Shown: positions 1 through 7,720, counted from the first letter of the stretch. The stretch: DNA of 18,630 bases from JBEKSX01 sp049516635 (GCA_049516635.1 JBEKSX010000061.1:1-18630), one strand, 5' to 3'. Notes: a model not told the origin generated them from the letters alone. Numbers and translations: made by a program.

Positions 1-353
1 TCTATCCTTGAAAATACGAGACTTTGTATCTTTGTTTTGAGCTCCGGTGTAAGCCCTACGAAATTCCTGAGGTATCTATTAATTGTGGCGGTGGTCGCTT
101 CAGAGCTGAGGTAACCACCCAATATAGAAAATAATATAAGCGTGAAGGGAATTGCGCATATTATCAGGTTGAATGCTATCCCTGATGAAAGAACCCAGAT
201 ATGGTCTTCATCGGATTTATGATAAAGCCCTTTCACATAATATATTAATCCGTCAAAAAATGCCTTCCTGCGTAGTCGGAATGTATTTTTGCTTTTCAAC
301 TGCTCGTAATATTTAAATCTTAAATAATCAAGCAATATAGAGAGAAAAGACAA
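1..353 (-). CDS. YihY/BrkB-family inner-membrane protein, N-terminal part (cut by window edge)
   Basis: Reading the minus strand from about 353 to 1 gives an open frame of about 117 codons that runs off the window. After a basic stretch (KSKNTFRLRRKAFFDGL) it contains HIWVLSSGIAFNLIICA followed by IPFTLILFSILGGYL. These form a first transmembrane segment with the pattern typical of the YihY/BrkB family (UPF0761, once called ribonuclease BN). Proteins of this family are polytopic inner-membrane proteins, and their function is not settled. An in-frame TAA lies upstream of the frame and there is no early ATG, so the start is probably TTG at 351-353 or TTG at 333-335; neither has a clear Shine-Dalgarno sequence. 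The gene is divergent from the exported-protein gene at 564. I am sure of the family and unsure of the start. Confidence 0.8.
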   Translation of the reverse strand, partial: MSFLSILLDYLRFKYYEQLKSKNTFRLRRKAFFDGLIYYVKGLYHKSDEDHIWVLSSGIAFNLIICAIPFTLILFSILGGYLSSEATTATINRYLRNFVGLTPELKTKIQSLVFSRI

Positions 354-467
354 TAGATTAAATGAAATAGGTATAAATGCGTTAAATTAGACTTATTGGT
401 ACTAAAATATTTAGTGATTGCACGTTAATTCTTAACAATAATGTTATGTATAAGGGAATTTTGTCGT

Positions 468-497
468 TTGAATAATATTTATGATTTATTATATTAT
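468..497 (+). promoter_or_regulatory. Possible sigma70-like promoter for the 564 gene
   Basis: TTGAAT at 468-473 and TATTAT at 492-497 are separated by 18 bases. This would start transcription near 504 and give a leader of about 60 bases that contains the hairpin at 526-563. The -35 element is only a partial match and the region is AT-rich, so a chance match is quite possible. Confidence 0.25.
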
Positions 498-525
498 AAC
501 AGATACTGTATTTATTACAGCTTCA

Positions 526-563
526 TTTTAACCCTGCTTTAAAAAGCAGGGAGGGGGTTAAAA
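526..563 (+). promoter_or_regulatory. Leader hairpin with the Shine-Dalgarno sequence in a bulge
   Basis: TTTTAACC (526-533) pairs with GGTTAAAA (556-563), and inside it CTGCTTT (534-540) pairs with AAAGCAG (543-549). The six bases left unpaired between the two stems on the 3' side are GGAGGG (550-555), a good Shine-Dalgarno sequence eight bases before the ATG at 564. The outer stem ends exactly at the start codon. The pairing is seen directly. That it controls translation is inference; it could instead be a member of a dispersed palindromic repeat family that happens to provide the ribosome site. Confidence 0.5.
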
Positions 564-2192
564 ATGAAAAAATATTTCATTTCGTTATTACTGCTCATCT
601 CGTCGAAGTTAATCCCGTGCTTTTCTCAAACACAATTTCAGATAGCGGTTGGTGGTACTAATTATGATTGTGCTACTTGTATAATTAACACTTCTGATGG
701 AGGTTACGCTGTAGCCGGTTGGACGTACTCTTTTGGAGCTGGCGGGGCAGATTTTTACATAGTGAAAATAAGCGATAATGGAATTGTTCAATGGAAAAAA
801 ACTATCGGTGGTACGTTAGATGAACAAGCTTTTTCCATAATTCAAACAATAGATGGTGGCTATGTTGTAGCTGGTTTTACAAAAACATTCGGAGCAGGTC
901 TAGAAGACATGTATATAGTAAAAATCACAAGTACAGGTTCGGTACAATGGAGCAAAACGGTAGGGGGATCAGGTAATGACAGAGCTTATTCAGTAATAAA
1001 TACTTCAGATGGTGGATATGTATTAGCTGGATATACTACATCTTTTGGAGCTGGATATTCTGATTTGTATATAGTAAAGCTAGACGGTATTGGTACCTTA
1101 CAATGGAGCAGAACCGTAGGTGGAAATGGTTATGATTACGCCTATTCCATAGTTCAGACTATTGATAGCAATTATGTTGTAGCAGGTGCAAGTAGCTCAT
1201 ATACATATATGCATGATCCAGATGTGATAGTGACGAAACTTAATAGTAATGGTAATCTTCTTTGGTGTAGAACTGTTGGCGTATCAGGTTTCGGCGATGG
1301 TGCTAATGCGATAATACAATCAACAGATGGGGGCTATGTAATAGCTGGTGGTACGGACGCTTTTAGTGCTGGTTCTACTGCTATGTATATTATAAAGTTT
1401 AATGAAGCGGGAACACTTCAATGGAGCACAACGGTTGGGGGTCCGAATGATCAAGGAGCTAATTCCATCATACAAACCATAGACGGAGGTTATATAGTGA
1501 CGGGATTTTCTAGCTCTTTTGGAGCAGGGAACTTGGATATATTTATCGTAAAACTTTATAGTAATGGGACACTTCAATGGGGTAAAACTGTAGGTGGAGT
1601 TAATGAGGATCAAGCATATTCCGTCACCAAATGCGCAAACACAGGTTATGCAGTAGCTGGTACAACGAAATCATTTGGAATCGGAAACTATAATGATATG
1701 TTCATTGTCACATTTGATACCAATTGGAATTCATGTGGTAACACAGAGGTTATTACAGCTTCTTCTGAGACCATTGGAACTGTTTCCTCAAGAACACCGA
1801 CCGTTACTTCACCTAATTCCGTAGTTACATCACCTACAGCAATAGTAGATTCGGGAGGTACGGTACTATATATTTGTGGTATCGGTATAAAGCCAATTAG
1901 CTCTGTCATCCCCAAATCCTTTTTTCTCTCCCAGAACTACCCAAACCCCTTCAACCCAACTACAAAAATAAAGTTTGATATTCCCCCTTTGAAGGGGGTC
2001 AGGGGGATGGGTGTCCGATTAATTATATCAGATCTCCTCGGACGTGAGGTCACAACTCTTATTAACGAACAGCTTAACCCTGGCACATACGAAGTTGAAT
2101 GGGACGGTACAAATTATCCGAGCGGGGTGTATTTTTATAGGTTGGTAATGGATGGATATTCGGAAACAAAGAAAATGGTATTAATAAAATAA
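564..2192 (+). CDS. Exported seven-repeat beta-propeller-like protein with type IX sorting domain
   Basis: The 542-residue product starts with a signal peptide (MKKYFISLLLLISSKLIP, cleavage likely after FSQ near residue 22). It then has seven repeats of about 52 residues, each built as T-V/I-GG ... DGGYVVAG ... SFGAG ... D-YIVK ... G-LQW. Seven such units suggest a closed seven-bladed propeller. A Ser/Thr/Val-rich linker of about 50 residues follows, bounded by SCGN and YICG, whose two cysteines could form a disulfide. Residues from about 452 to 542 are a type A T9SS C-terminal sorting domain (SQNYPNPFNPTTKI, then DLLGREV, SGVYFYRL and KKMVLIK), which directs export across the outer membrane and is normally cleaved. 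The sorting domain carries an extra PLKGVRGMG segment encoded by a palindromic repeat. The ligand or activity of the propeller is unknown. The gene lies 30 bases before the next exported-protein gene, so the two are probably co-transcribed. Confidence 0.88.
   Translation: MKKYFISLLLLISSKLIPCFSQTQFQIAVGGTNYDCATCIINTSDGGYAVAGWTYSFGAGGADFYIVKISDNGIVQWKKTIGGTLDEQAFSIIQTIDGGYVVAGFTKTFGAGLEDMYIVKITSTGSVQWSKTVGGSGNDRAYSVINTSDGGYVLAGYTTSFGAGYSDLYIVKLDGIGTLQWSRTVGGNGYDYAYSIVQTIDSNYVVAGASSSYTYMHDPDVIVTKLNSNGNLLWCRTVGVSGFGDGANAIIQSTDGGYVIAGGTDAFSAGSTAMYIIKFNEAGTLQWSTTVGGPNDQGANSIIQTIDGGYIVTGFSSSFGAGNLDIFIVKLYSNGTLQWGKTVGGVNEDQAYSVTKCANTGYAVAGTTKSFGIGNYNDMFIVTFDTNWNSCGNTEVITASSETIGTVSSRTPTVTSPNSVVTSPTAIVDSGGTVLYICGIGIKPISSVIPKSFFLSQNYPNPFNPTTKIKFDIPPLKGVRGMGVRLIISDLLGREVTTLINEQLNPGTYEVEWDGTNYPSGVYFYRLVMDGYSETKKMVLIK
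1930..2077 (+). repeat. 148-base sorting-domain direct repeat, copy 1
   Basis: This segment of the sorting-domain coding region matches 3610-3757 at a constant offset of 1680 bases. The only differences are at 1943, 1976 and 2012. Identity falls off quickly on both sides, although both genes go on encoding a sorting domain downstream. The upstream propeller parts belong to different repeat families. Confidence 0.9.
1983..2008 (+). repeat. Palindromic repeat element inside coding sequence, copy 1
   Basis: CCCCCTT (1983-1989) and AAGGGGG (1992-1998) form a perfect stem around TG and are followed by TCAGGGGGAT. The reading frame passes through as PLKGVRGMG. The equivalent place in the 9688 protein has only KESN between FDIP and the next beta strand, so this element appears to be an in-frame addition. 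Related hairpins with the same CCCCCTT/AAGGGGG core lie in non-coding DNA at 7721-7738 and 7849-7866. Confidence 0.7.
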
Positions 2193-2222
2193 TATATAAA
2201 GAAAATTCGAGGAGAAGGTAAA

Positions 2223-3872
2223 ATGAAAATAAGTACTCTTTCAATTTTTTTTCTATTTATACTTCTATCAGTTACATTATCACAGATACAACAAGAATGG
2301 GTTCAAAGGTATAACGGATCCGGAAATGGATCAGATGGTGCAAATGCATTGGCTGTTGATTACTCAGGTAATGTTTTTGTTACAGGTTGGAGCGTGATAA
2401 GTACAGGTGCTGATTATACAACTATTAAGTATAACATATACGGTGGCCAGCTATGGGCAGAAAGATATAACGGGCCTGCAAATGCAAACGATTTTGCATT
2501 TGCAATAGCCACCGATGCTCTGGGGAACATTTATGTGACCGGTACGAGTCCGGGAAACGGAACAGGTAATGACATAGCGACAATTAAGTACACAACTGGT
2601 GGAGCTCAGACATGGGTTCAAAGATATAATGGGGATGCTAATAGTGATGACTTTGCTTATTCGATAACCGTTGATGGTGAAGGGAATGTTTATGTTTCAG
2701 GTGGAAGTACTGTCATCGGATCAGGACTGGATATGGTCACGATAAAATACAACACATCAGGTGTACAACAATGGGTTAAGAGATATAATGGCCCCGGAAA
2801 TAGTGATGATTATTCAAAATCAATGGCGGTTGATAACTGGGGAAATGTGTATGTAACCGGACCCAGTATAGGTAGTATTTTGTACGGAAAAATGGATTAT
2901 GCAACTATCAAATACAATTCAGCAGGCGTCCAGCAATGGGTGCAGAGGTATAATGGACCGGCAGACAGTGTAGATGTTTCGGTGGCATTAAAGATTGGCT
3001 CTGATAATAGCATTTATGTAACAGGTTATAGTATCGGAAATGGAACTTCCACCGATTATGCTACCATTAAATACAATTCTTCAGGAATTCAGCAATGGGT
3101 TCAAAGATATTCAAGCGCTGGAAATTATCAGGATGAGGCAATAGGATTGGCAATTGATACTTCGAATTCTGATATATATGTCACAGGTTCAACAATAGGA
3201 TTCGGATCTTTTTGGAACTTTGCAACAGTAAAATATAATTCATCCGGAGTACAGCAATGGGTGCAAATATACTATGGTCAGTCAAACAAAGATAACAAGG
3301 CATGTTCAATAACGACCGATGGCTATGGGAATGTATTCGTTCTCGGGTATACTACTATAACGAGTGGATTAATTGATTATGCAACCGTAAAGTATAATTC
3401 AAATGGTAATCAGCAGGCGGCAGCTTTATATGGGACCTTTTATGGAAATAGCTTTCCAACTGCAATTGTAACTGACGGGTTTGGGGGTATATTTGTTACA
3501 GGCGAAAGCTATTACTATACTAGTGGGAATGATTACTTGACAATCAAGTATTCTGAACAAGTCAGAGTAAAAAAGATTTCATCTGATATACCAGATAATT
3601 TTCACCTTTCCCAGAACTACCCCAACCCCTTCAACCCAACTACAAAAATAAAGTTCGATATTCCCCCTTTGAAGGGGGTCAGGGGGATGGGCGTCCGATT
3701 AATTATATCAGATCTCCTCGGACGTGAGGTCACAACTCTTATTAACGAACAGCTTAAACCCGGCACGTACGAAGCAGAGTGGGATGCCTCCAATTATCCG
3801 AGCGGGGTATATTTTTATAAATTGATCACAGATAATTATAATGAGGCAAGGAAGATGGTGCTGGTGAAATAG
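2223..3872 (+). CDS. Exported SBBP-type beta-propeller protein with type IX sorting domain
   Basis: The 549-residue product has a signal peptide (MKISTLSIFFLFILLSVTLS, cleavage near residue 20). It is followed by eight repeats of about 53 residues with the pattern QQWVQRYNGP ... D ... GNVYVTG ... DYATIKYN. This is the SBBP repeat style, a beta-propeller-related family. The last repeat is degenerate (QQAAALYGTF). Residues from about 458 to 549 are a type A T9SS sorting domain nearly identical in DNA to that of the preceding gene, including the PLKGVRGMG insertion, and ending RKMVLVK. A strong ribosome site (GAGGAG at 2209-2214 followed by AAGG) fixes the start. The gene converges on the GT9 gene, with 23 bases between the ends and no obvious terminator there. 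It is predicted to be a secreted or surface-attached protein; its binding partner is not evident. Confidence 0.88.
   Translation: MKISTLSIFFLFILLSVTLSQIQQEWVQRYNGSGNGSDGANALAVDYSGNVFVTGWSVISTGADYTTIKYNIYGGQLWAERYNGPANANDFAFAIATDALGNIYVTGTSPGNGTGNDIATIKYTTGGAQTWVQRYNGDANSDDFAYSITVDGEGNVYVSGGSTVIGSGLDMVTIKYNTSGVQQWVKRYNGPGNSDDYSKSMAVDNWGNVYVTGPSIGSILYGKMDYATIKYNSAGVQQWVQRYNGPADSVDVSVALKIGSDNSIYVTGYSIGNGTSTDYATIKYNSSGIQQWVQRYSSAGNYQDEAIGLAIDTSNSDIYVTGSTIGFGSFWNFATVKYNSSGVQQWVQIYYGQSNKDNKACSITTDGYGNVFVLGYTTITSGLIDYATVKYNSNGNQQAAALYGTFYGNSFPTAIVTDGFGGIFVTGESYYYTSGNDYLTIKYSEQVRVKKISSDIPDNFHLSQNYPNPFNPTTKIKFDIPPLKGVRGMGVRLIISDLLGREVTTLINEQLKPGTYEAEWDASNYPSGVYFYKLITDNYNEARKMVLVK
3610..3757 (+). repeat. 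148-base sorting-domain direct repeat, copy 2
   Basis: This is the second copy of the segment at 1930-2077. It is identical except at three positions. It encodes the NYPNPF motif, the inserted palindromic element and the DLLGREV strand of the sorting domain. Confidence 0.9.
3663..3688 (+). repeat. Palindromic repeat element inside coding sequence, copy 2
   Basis: The sequence and reading frame are the same as at 1983-2008: a CCCCCTT/AAGGGGG stem, then TCAGGGGGAT, read as PLKGVRGMG. It lies inside the duplicated 148-base segment, so it probably travelled with the sorting domain and did not insert independently. Confidence 0.7.
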
Positions 3873-3895
3873 TGTAAGATTGTATAGAAAAACAT

Positions 3896-4948
3896 TCACG
3901 ATTGGTACATCAACTTCTTGCATTTCTCAAAAACCATCTCCGGTGTAATATCTTTCATGCACTTGAAATGCCCCTTAGGGCATTTATTCCTGCCGATGTG
4001 GGAGCACGGCCGGCAGGTCAATCCATTATTCTCTAGCACTTCTGCTCTTTCAGACTGCGGATAGAACCCGAATTCCCGTACCGATGAACCTGCTATTACC
4101 ACCAGCGGGATTTGCATTGCTTCAGCTATGTGCATGGGACCTGTATCCCCGCTTATAACGAGCGCAGTTCGTTTCATCAGTTCAGCCAGTTCTAGCAGGT
4201 TCAATTCATCGCATAAGTTAATAACGTTTGAATTCGTCTTCGTCAGAACCTCTTCGATATTTTTATTATCTTCACCTTTACCGATCATAACAATGCAATA
4301 TTTTTCTTTATCAAACTTCTTTATCAATTCCGTATAATAATCAGCGGGATATGTTTTTGTAAAGTGCTTCGAAGAGGGGGCTATACAAATGATCTTTTTT
4401 CCTTCCGGAACTTTCTTTTTTTCCAGGATTATTTTCACTCTTTCTTTTGATGGATCATCAGTAAATATTTCTGTACGGAAAAAATCTTTATCTATCTTTA
4501 CTGTATCTATACCTACCTTCGTCAGAGTATCCGCATATCTTCTCATTATCGGAGGCAGGTCCTTCATCAGGTTAAGCTTGAATTTCACCAATAGGAATTT
4601 TCTAACCGAATATTTTCTGAACTTAATGATCTTCGTTCGGAATCGAAGAAATAAACTCAAATAAAAAGTCCTCAAGCTCTTGTGCAGGTCAATAATAAGA
4701 TCGTATTTTTCGGCGGATAGCTTTTTCCTGAGCTCTTTCAGTTTATTGAAGCTTATATCATCATTAACCTGTATCAGCTTTGTAATGTTCGGATTAAATC
4801 TGAGCAGGTCAGCGTACGATGATCTGGTGCAGTAATGTATTTCGGCATGAGGGAAATTCTTTTTAAAGATTTTGAGTAAAGGAGTGGTGAGTATAATATC
4901 CCCCATAGAAGAAAAACGCAGAATCAGTATTTTCTTATAATCAGTCAA
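3896..4948 (-). CDS. GT9-family (heptosyltransferase-like) glycosyltransferase
   Basis: The 350-residue product begins with KKILILRFSSMGDIILTTPL, the N-terminal signature of glycosyltransferase family 9, which transfers heptose or a related sugar from a nucleotide donor during lipopolysaccharide core assembly at the cytoplasmic face of the inner membrane. Also visible are YDLIIDLHKS (83-91), the donor-site motif SGDTGPMHIAEA (266-277), and a C-terminal cysteine set (C312, C315, C323, C330) within TCRPCSHIG and CPKGHFKCM, common in this family. The length is normal for GT9. The frame opens with TTG at 4946-4948 just after an in-frame TGA; the next ATG (M15) lies inside the conserved motif, so TTG is the likely start, without a Shine-Dalgarno sequence. 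It lies downstream of bshC on the same strand, 79 bases away across a hairpin. The exact sugar cannot be read from the sequence. Confidence 0.87.
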   Translation of the reverse strand: MTDYKKILILRFSSMGDIILTTPLLKIFKKNFPHAEIHYCTRSSYADLLRFNPNITKLIQVNDDISFNKLKELRKKLSAEKYDLIIDLHKSLRTFYLSLFLRFRTKIIKFRKYSVRKFLLVKFKLNLMKDLPPIMRRYADTLTKVGIDTVKIDKDFFRTEIFTDDPSKERVKIILEKKKVPEGKKIICIAPSSKHFTKTYPADYYTELIKKFDKEKYCIVMIGKGEDNKNIEEVLTKTNSNVINLCDELNLLELAELMKRTALVISGDTGPMHIAEAMQIPLVVIAGSSVREFGFYPQSERAEVLENNGLTCRPCSHIGRNKCPKGHFKCMKDITPEMVFEKCKKLMYQS

Positions 4949-4962
4949 ACTATTTGATCATT

Positions 4963-4995
4963 GTCCATAGGACTCTCCACTGGAGTCCTTTGGAC
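4963..4995. repeat. Imperfect 13-base inverted repeat between bshC and the GT9 gene
   Basis: GTCCATAGGACTC (4963-4975) and GAGTCCTTTGGAC (4983-4995) pair over 13 positions with one mismatch, around the loop TCCACTG. No clear T tract follows on the minus strand, so a classic terminator is not well supported. It may be an attenuating hairpin or one more member of the short dispersed repeats in this genome. Confidence 0.55.
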
Positions 4996-5027
4996 CTTCG
5001 GAGAACATTGATAATTGTTCATTGATC

Positions 5028-6695
5028 TTACACTTCTATCACGTGCTGCTTGAAATTGCAGATGTCAATATCATCGAATAGTTTTTTTATAAACTCATCG
5101 CCGTACTTGTTCAGGAAATAAGTAATGTTTAACATGCGTTCCTGAAGCGTATTGTTGGGATAAATATTGTTCGTTACCTTGTCTATCTGGCTTGTGGTCG
5201 TTTCACTTTTCATTGCCTGTGCATTTGTGAGTTTATTTTTCAGCATATCAATACTGTTGAAAAGTTTTTCTTTGATATTATCAACCGTATTTGTCAAAGT
5301 ACTGTCAACTTTAGATGTCATGTTTTTCATATCGTAAAATATACTGTTGAACTCATCCTGCGCCTTAGAAAGCTCCTCTTCCACCTTTATCTCGGAAAGT
5401 TTGTCCACAACCTTGGAGACAAGGATCTTATGATTGTACACCTCCGTGAAATCCACTCCGAAGTTTTTCAGGAATTTGCTTATCTTGCTTTCAAGTATAG
5501 TTGCGGAAGCCCTCGGATAAATGACCGGCATCGTTATATCGTAGTGTTCATATGCCGGTTTGAACTGTGCAAAATAAGATATTTCGGATGGTCCGCCCAC
5601 GTAAGCAGCTGTCGGAAGAAGGTAATCCTGGCAGATCGGTCTAAGCACTACGTTGGGACTGAAATATTCGGGATTCTCAAAAAGTATATTCATCAATTCA
5701 TCATGCTCGAACCGCCTCTTCGAGTTCCTCAGTGCGAACCTGTTGTTCTCCCTTGGTTCGATCAAAAGCCGGTTCTCATTATGTATGAAGAAGAGGTTAA
5801 TGACCTTCGGTTTTACCTGAATATCATAGCTTTTTTCGAGCTCTGCGCTTGTATTGATAATAGCTTCGCATAATCTGGGTGAAGTGTTCAATTCCTTTTC
5901 GAAAACGGGAATGAGGAGCTTTTTTATCCCCGTATCGCTGCAATCCAGTATCACAAGACCATGCTCTTTGAACATCATGTTCAGCATCTGTGAAAATGCA
6001 GTCTTGTAATCATTGCTTTCAGAATAGATTGATGTAATTTTGTTGACCAGGCTTTCTTTGAAATCAGTGTCTATGAGTGTATGCTTCAGCCGGTCATTTA
6101 TTTCATTGATCGCAACATCGAATTTGATGCTTCCGACGGGTTTTGTGTTCTTCTTAGCGGCATCCTGTTCGTTAGCTGATTCCTCGGGGAAGCCGATCCT
6201 CACGAGCTCATTCTGCCTGTTTATAATATTTATATGGTTCGCTTCTTCAAGGTCGTGGTCTTCGCTTTCAATCCAGAAGACAGGCACGAAATTATATTCG
6301 GGAAATCTGGCTTTCAGTTCGGTGGAGAATTTTATTGCAGTAATAGCTTTGAATATCGTGTACAGGTTTCCTGTGTACAGCCCCACCTGTTGCCCCGTTA
6401 CTACAGCGAAAGTGTTTTCGTCTTTCAGCATCTCAATGTTGGATTCAGCACGTTCGTTTCCGCCGAATATCCTGTTTTGCTTTTTTAGAATGTCCGTTAG
6501 TATATTTTTATCGAAATATCGTGATGTGTTGTATGTATGTGTTTTGCTCTCTATCAGTTTGAGTATATCTTCGTTGCTTTTGAAGTCGGCATTGAAGTAA
6601 TCACGGACTTTTTTAAATTTTTCCTCCTGGGGAGAAATGTAGTCTAAAAAAAGGTTCGGATAATTTGGCAGCTTGTTGTAATCTACTGTGAACAT
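5028..6695 (-). CDS. bshC: BshC, putative cysteine-adding enzyme of bacillithiol synthesis
   Basis: The 555-residue product matches the BshC (YllA) family in length (Bacillus BshC is about 540) and in motifs: TGQQVGLYTGN (100-110), FWIESEDHDLEEANHI (140-155) and, further on, YVGGPSEISYFAQ. A Lys/Glu-rich stretch from about residue 430 to 500 fits the C-terminal coiled coil of this family. BshC is assigned to the last step of bacillithiol synthesis, joining cysteine to glucosaminyl-malate; bacillithiol or its N-methyl form is the low-molecular-weight thiol in many Bacillota and in the Bacteroidota/Chlorobi group. bshA and bshB are not in this window. The start ATG has no clear Shine-Dalgarno sequence. 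The gene follows the fmdB-like gene with an 11-base gap, suggesting one transcript. Confidence 0.92.
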   Translation of the reverse strand: MFTVDYNKLPNYPNLFLDYISPQEEKFKKVRDYFNADFKSNEDILKLIESKTHTYNTSRYFDKNILTDILKKQNRIFGGNERAESNIEMLKDENTFAVVTGQQVGLYTGNLYTIFKAITAIKFSTELKARFPEYNFVPVFWIESEDHDLEEANHINIINRQNELVRIGFPEESANEQDAAKKNTKPVGSIKFDVAINEINDRLKHTLIDTDFKESLVNKITSIYSESNDYKTAFSQMLNMMFKEHGLVILDCSDTGIKKLLIPVFEKELNTSPRLCEAIINTSAELEKSYDIQVKPKVINLFFIHNENRLLIEPRENNRFALRNSKRRFEHDELMNILFENPEYFSPNVVLRPICQDYLLPTAAYVGGPSEISYFAQFKPAYEHYDITMPVIYPRASATILESKISKFLKNFGVDFTEVYNHKILVSKVVDKLSEIKVEEELSKAQDEFNSIFYDMKNMTSKVDSTLTNTVDNIKEKLFNSIDMLKNKLTNAQAMKSETTTSQIDKVTNNIYPNNTLQERMLNITYFLNKYGDEFIKKLFDDIDICNFKQHVIEV

Positions 6696-6706
6696 TCGAT
6701 TTTTAT

Positions 6707-6991
6707 TTATTTCTTTTTGCTCTTAGCTTCCTTTTTCTGCGGAGGTTTTTCAGCACTGCTCTCTGCGGCCTTTGATTCCTTTGCTGTATATGTTTTCCGG
6801 GCTGTTTTTTTCTTGTAATCGGTCTCATAAAATCCGCTCCCTTTGAAGATGAACCCGGAACCTGAACCGATAAGTTTTTTCAGCGTGTTCTTTTTACATC
6901 TGGGACATCTTGTCAGCGGCGCTTCTGTCATTCTCTGAAGTTCCTCCATATGATACCCGCAGTTCGAGCACAAATATTCGTAGATCGGCAT
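6707..6991 (-). CDS. FmdB-family zinc-ribbon protein
   Basis: The 94-residue product opens with MPIYEYLCSNCGYHMEELQ and has a second pair in RCPRCKKN. Together these give the CxxC...CxxC zinc ribbon typical of the FmdB/CxxC_CxxC_SSSS family, followed by the usual glycine/serine-rich GSGSGFIFKGSGFY segment. The C-terminal third is low-complexity Lys/Ala/Ser. The family is named for a putative regulator of formamidase expression, but its molecular role is generally unknown and it occurs in most bacteria. It sits between thpR (21 bases upstream) and bshC (11 bases downstream) on the same strand. Confidence 0.9.
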   Translation of the reverse strand: MPIYEYLCSNCGYHMEELQRMTEAPLTRCPRCKKNTLKKLIGSGSGFIFKGSGFYETDYKKKTARKTYTAKESKAAESSAEKPPQKKEAKSKKK

Positions 6992-7012
6992 AATGATAAA
7001 TTAATTAGGATT

Positions 7013-7570
7013 TTAAAAAAAAAACTCTTTTATAGGAAAATATTTCGACCCTCTAAAATCTAGAACGCTTTTCATCAGGTGGAAGCTCTCAAACTCTACC
7101 TTAAACGGTTCAAAGTTTATAATTTGAATTCCTTCTGCTCCCTTTCTGTTCTCCCTTCTGAATCTTCCCAATGTAATATGTGCAACAAACTTTTTATCAG
7201 GTTTAATTCCTATTTCGAGCATCGTTTTATCGAGTACATCTACGAGAATTTGTGAATTACTGCCTTCTTCTTCGAGCCCGATAAAGACCACATTCGGGCG
7301 TCTTTCGTTCGGGAAAAAACCTATACCTCCTGAATTATAAGTTATTTTATCAAAAGTAAAACTTGTTTCTTCAAGTTTTTGATTGAGCAATACAGCTTCT
7401 TTTTCTTCGATATCTCCCAGAAATCTCAGTGTTAAATGAAATTTTTCAGGGTCTTCCCATTTTACAGGGAAATCACGGAATATTTCCTTCACCTGCCTCT
7501 GAATTTCAGCGGATCTTTCTTTTACAGAACTATTTATGTTAAGCGAAAAAAATGTGCGTATCTTACTCAA
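7013..7570 (-). CDS. thpR: RNA 2',3'-cyclic phosphodiesterase (2H phosphoesterase, LigT/ThpR)
   Basis: The 185-residue product has the two HxT/S-type catalytic motifs of the 2H phosphoesterase superfamily: FHLTLRFLGD (H45) and HITLGRFRRE (H131). The spacing and length are normal for ThpR. The family opens 2',3'-cyclic phosphates on RNA ends and was first named for 2'-5' RNA ligase activity. The start is TTG at 7568-7570: an in-frame TAA lies six bases upstream, and the family's first strand (IRTFFSLNI) begins right after it. There is no Shine-Dalgarno sequence. The 3' end runs through a ten-base A/T homopolymer (7015-7024) that encodes the final phenylalanines, a place where length errors or slippage could alter the C-terminus. 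It heads the thpR-fmdB-bshC group. Confidence 0.88.
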   Translation of the reverse strand: MSKIRTFFSLNINSSVKERSAEIQRQVKEIFRDFPVKWEDPEKFHLTLRFLGDIEEKEAVLLNQKLEETSFTFDKITYNSGGIGFFPNERRPNVVFIGLEEEGSNSQILVDVLDKTMLEIGIKPDKKFVAHITLGRFRRENRKGAEGIQIINFEPFKVEFESFHLMKSVLDFRGSKYFPIKEFFF

Positions 7571-7720
7571 AACTTACAAACTTATTCATTATTTTCTATA
7601 AATACAAAGAAGTAATGTTTTTGCTCAGTCATTTCTCTATTCAAGGGTTACCTACTGTTAATCATTCACATGTTTGTTCTTTCTATAGCGTATTGTCAAA
7701 AAATCCAAACTATATTAATT

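Noticed and set aside
564..3872. Possible enzyme or adhesin role for the two propeller proteins
   Set aside because: No catalytic motif or known ligand-binding site is visible; only the fold class and export signal can be supported.
5430..5873. Plus-strand open frame of 147 codons opposite bshC
   Set aside because: It lies wholly inside the well-supported bshC gene on the other strand and has no domain or ribosome site. The same applies to 6040-6600.
7013..7024. Frameshift at the ten-base homopolymer in thpR
   Set aside because: The frame ends naturally at a normal family length; there is no continuing homology in another frame, so I see no evidence of a break.
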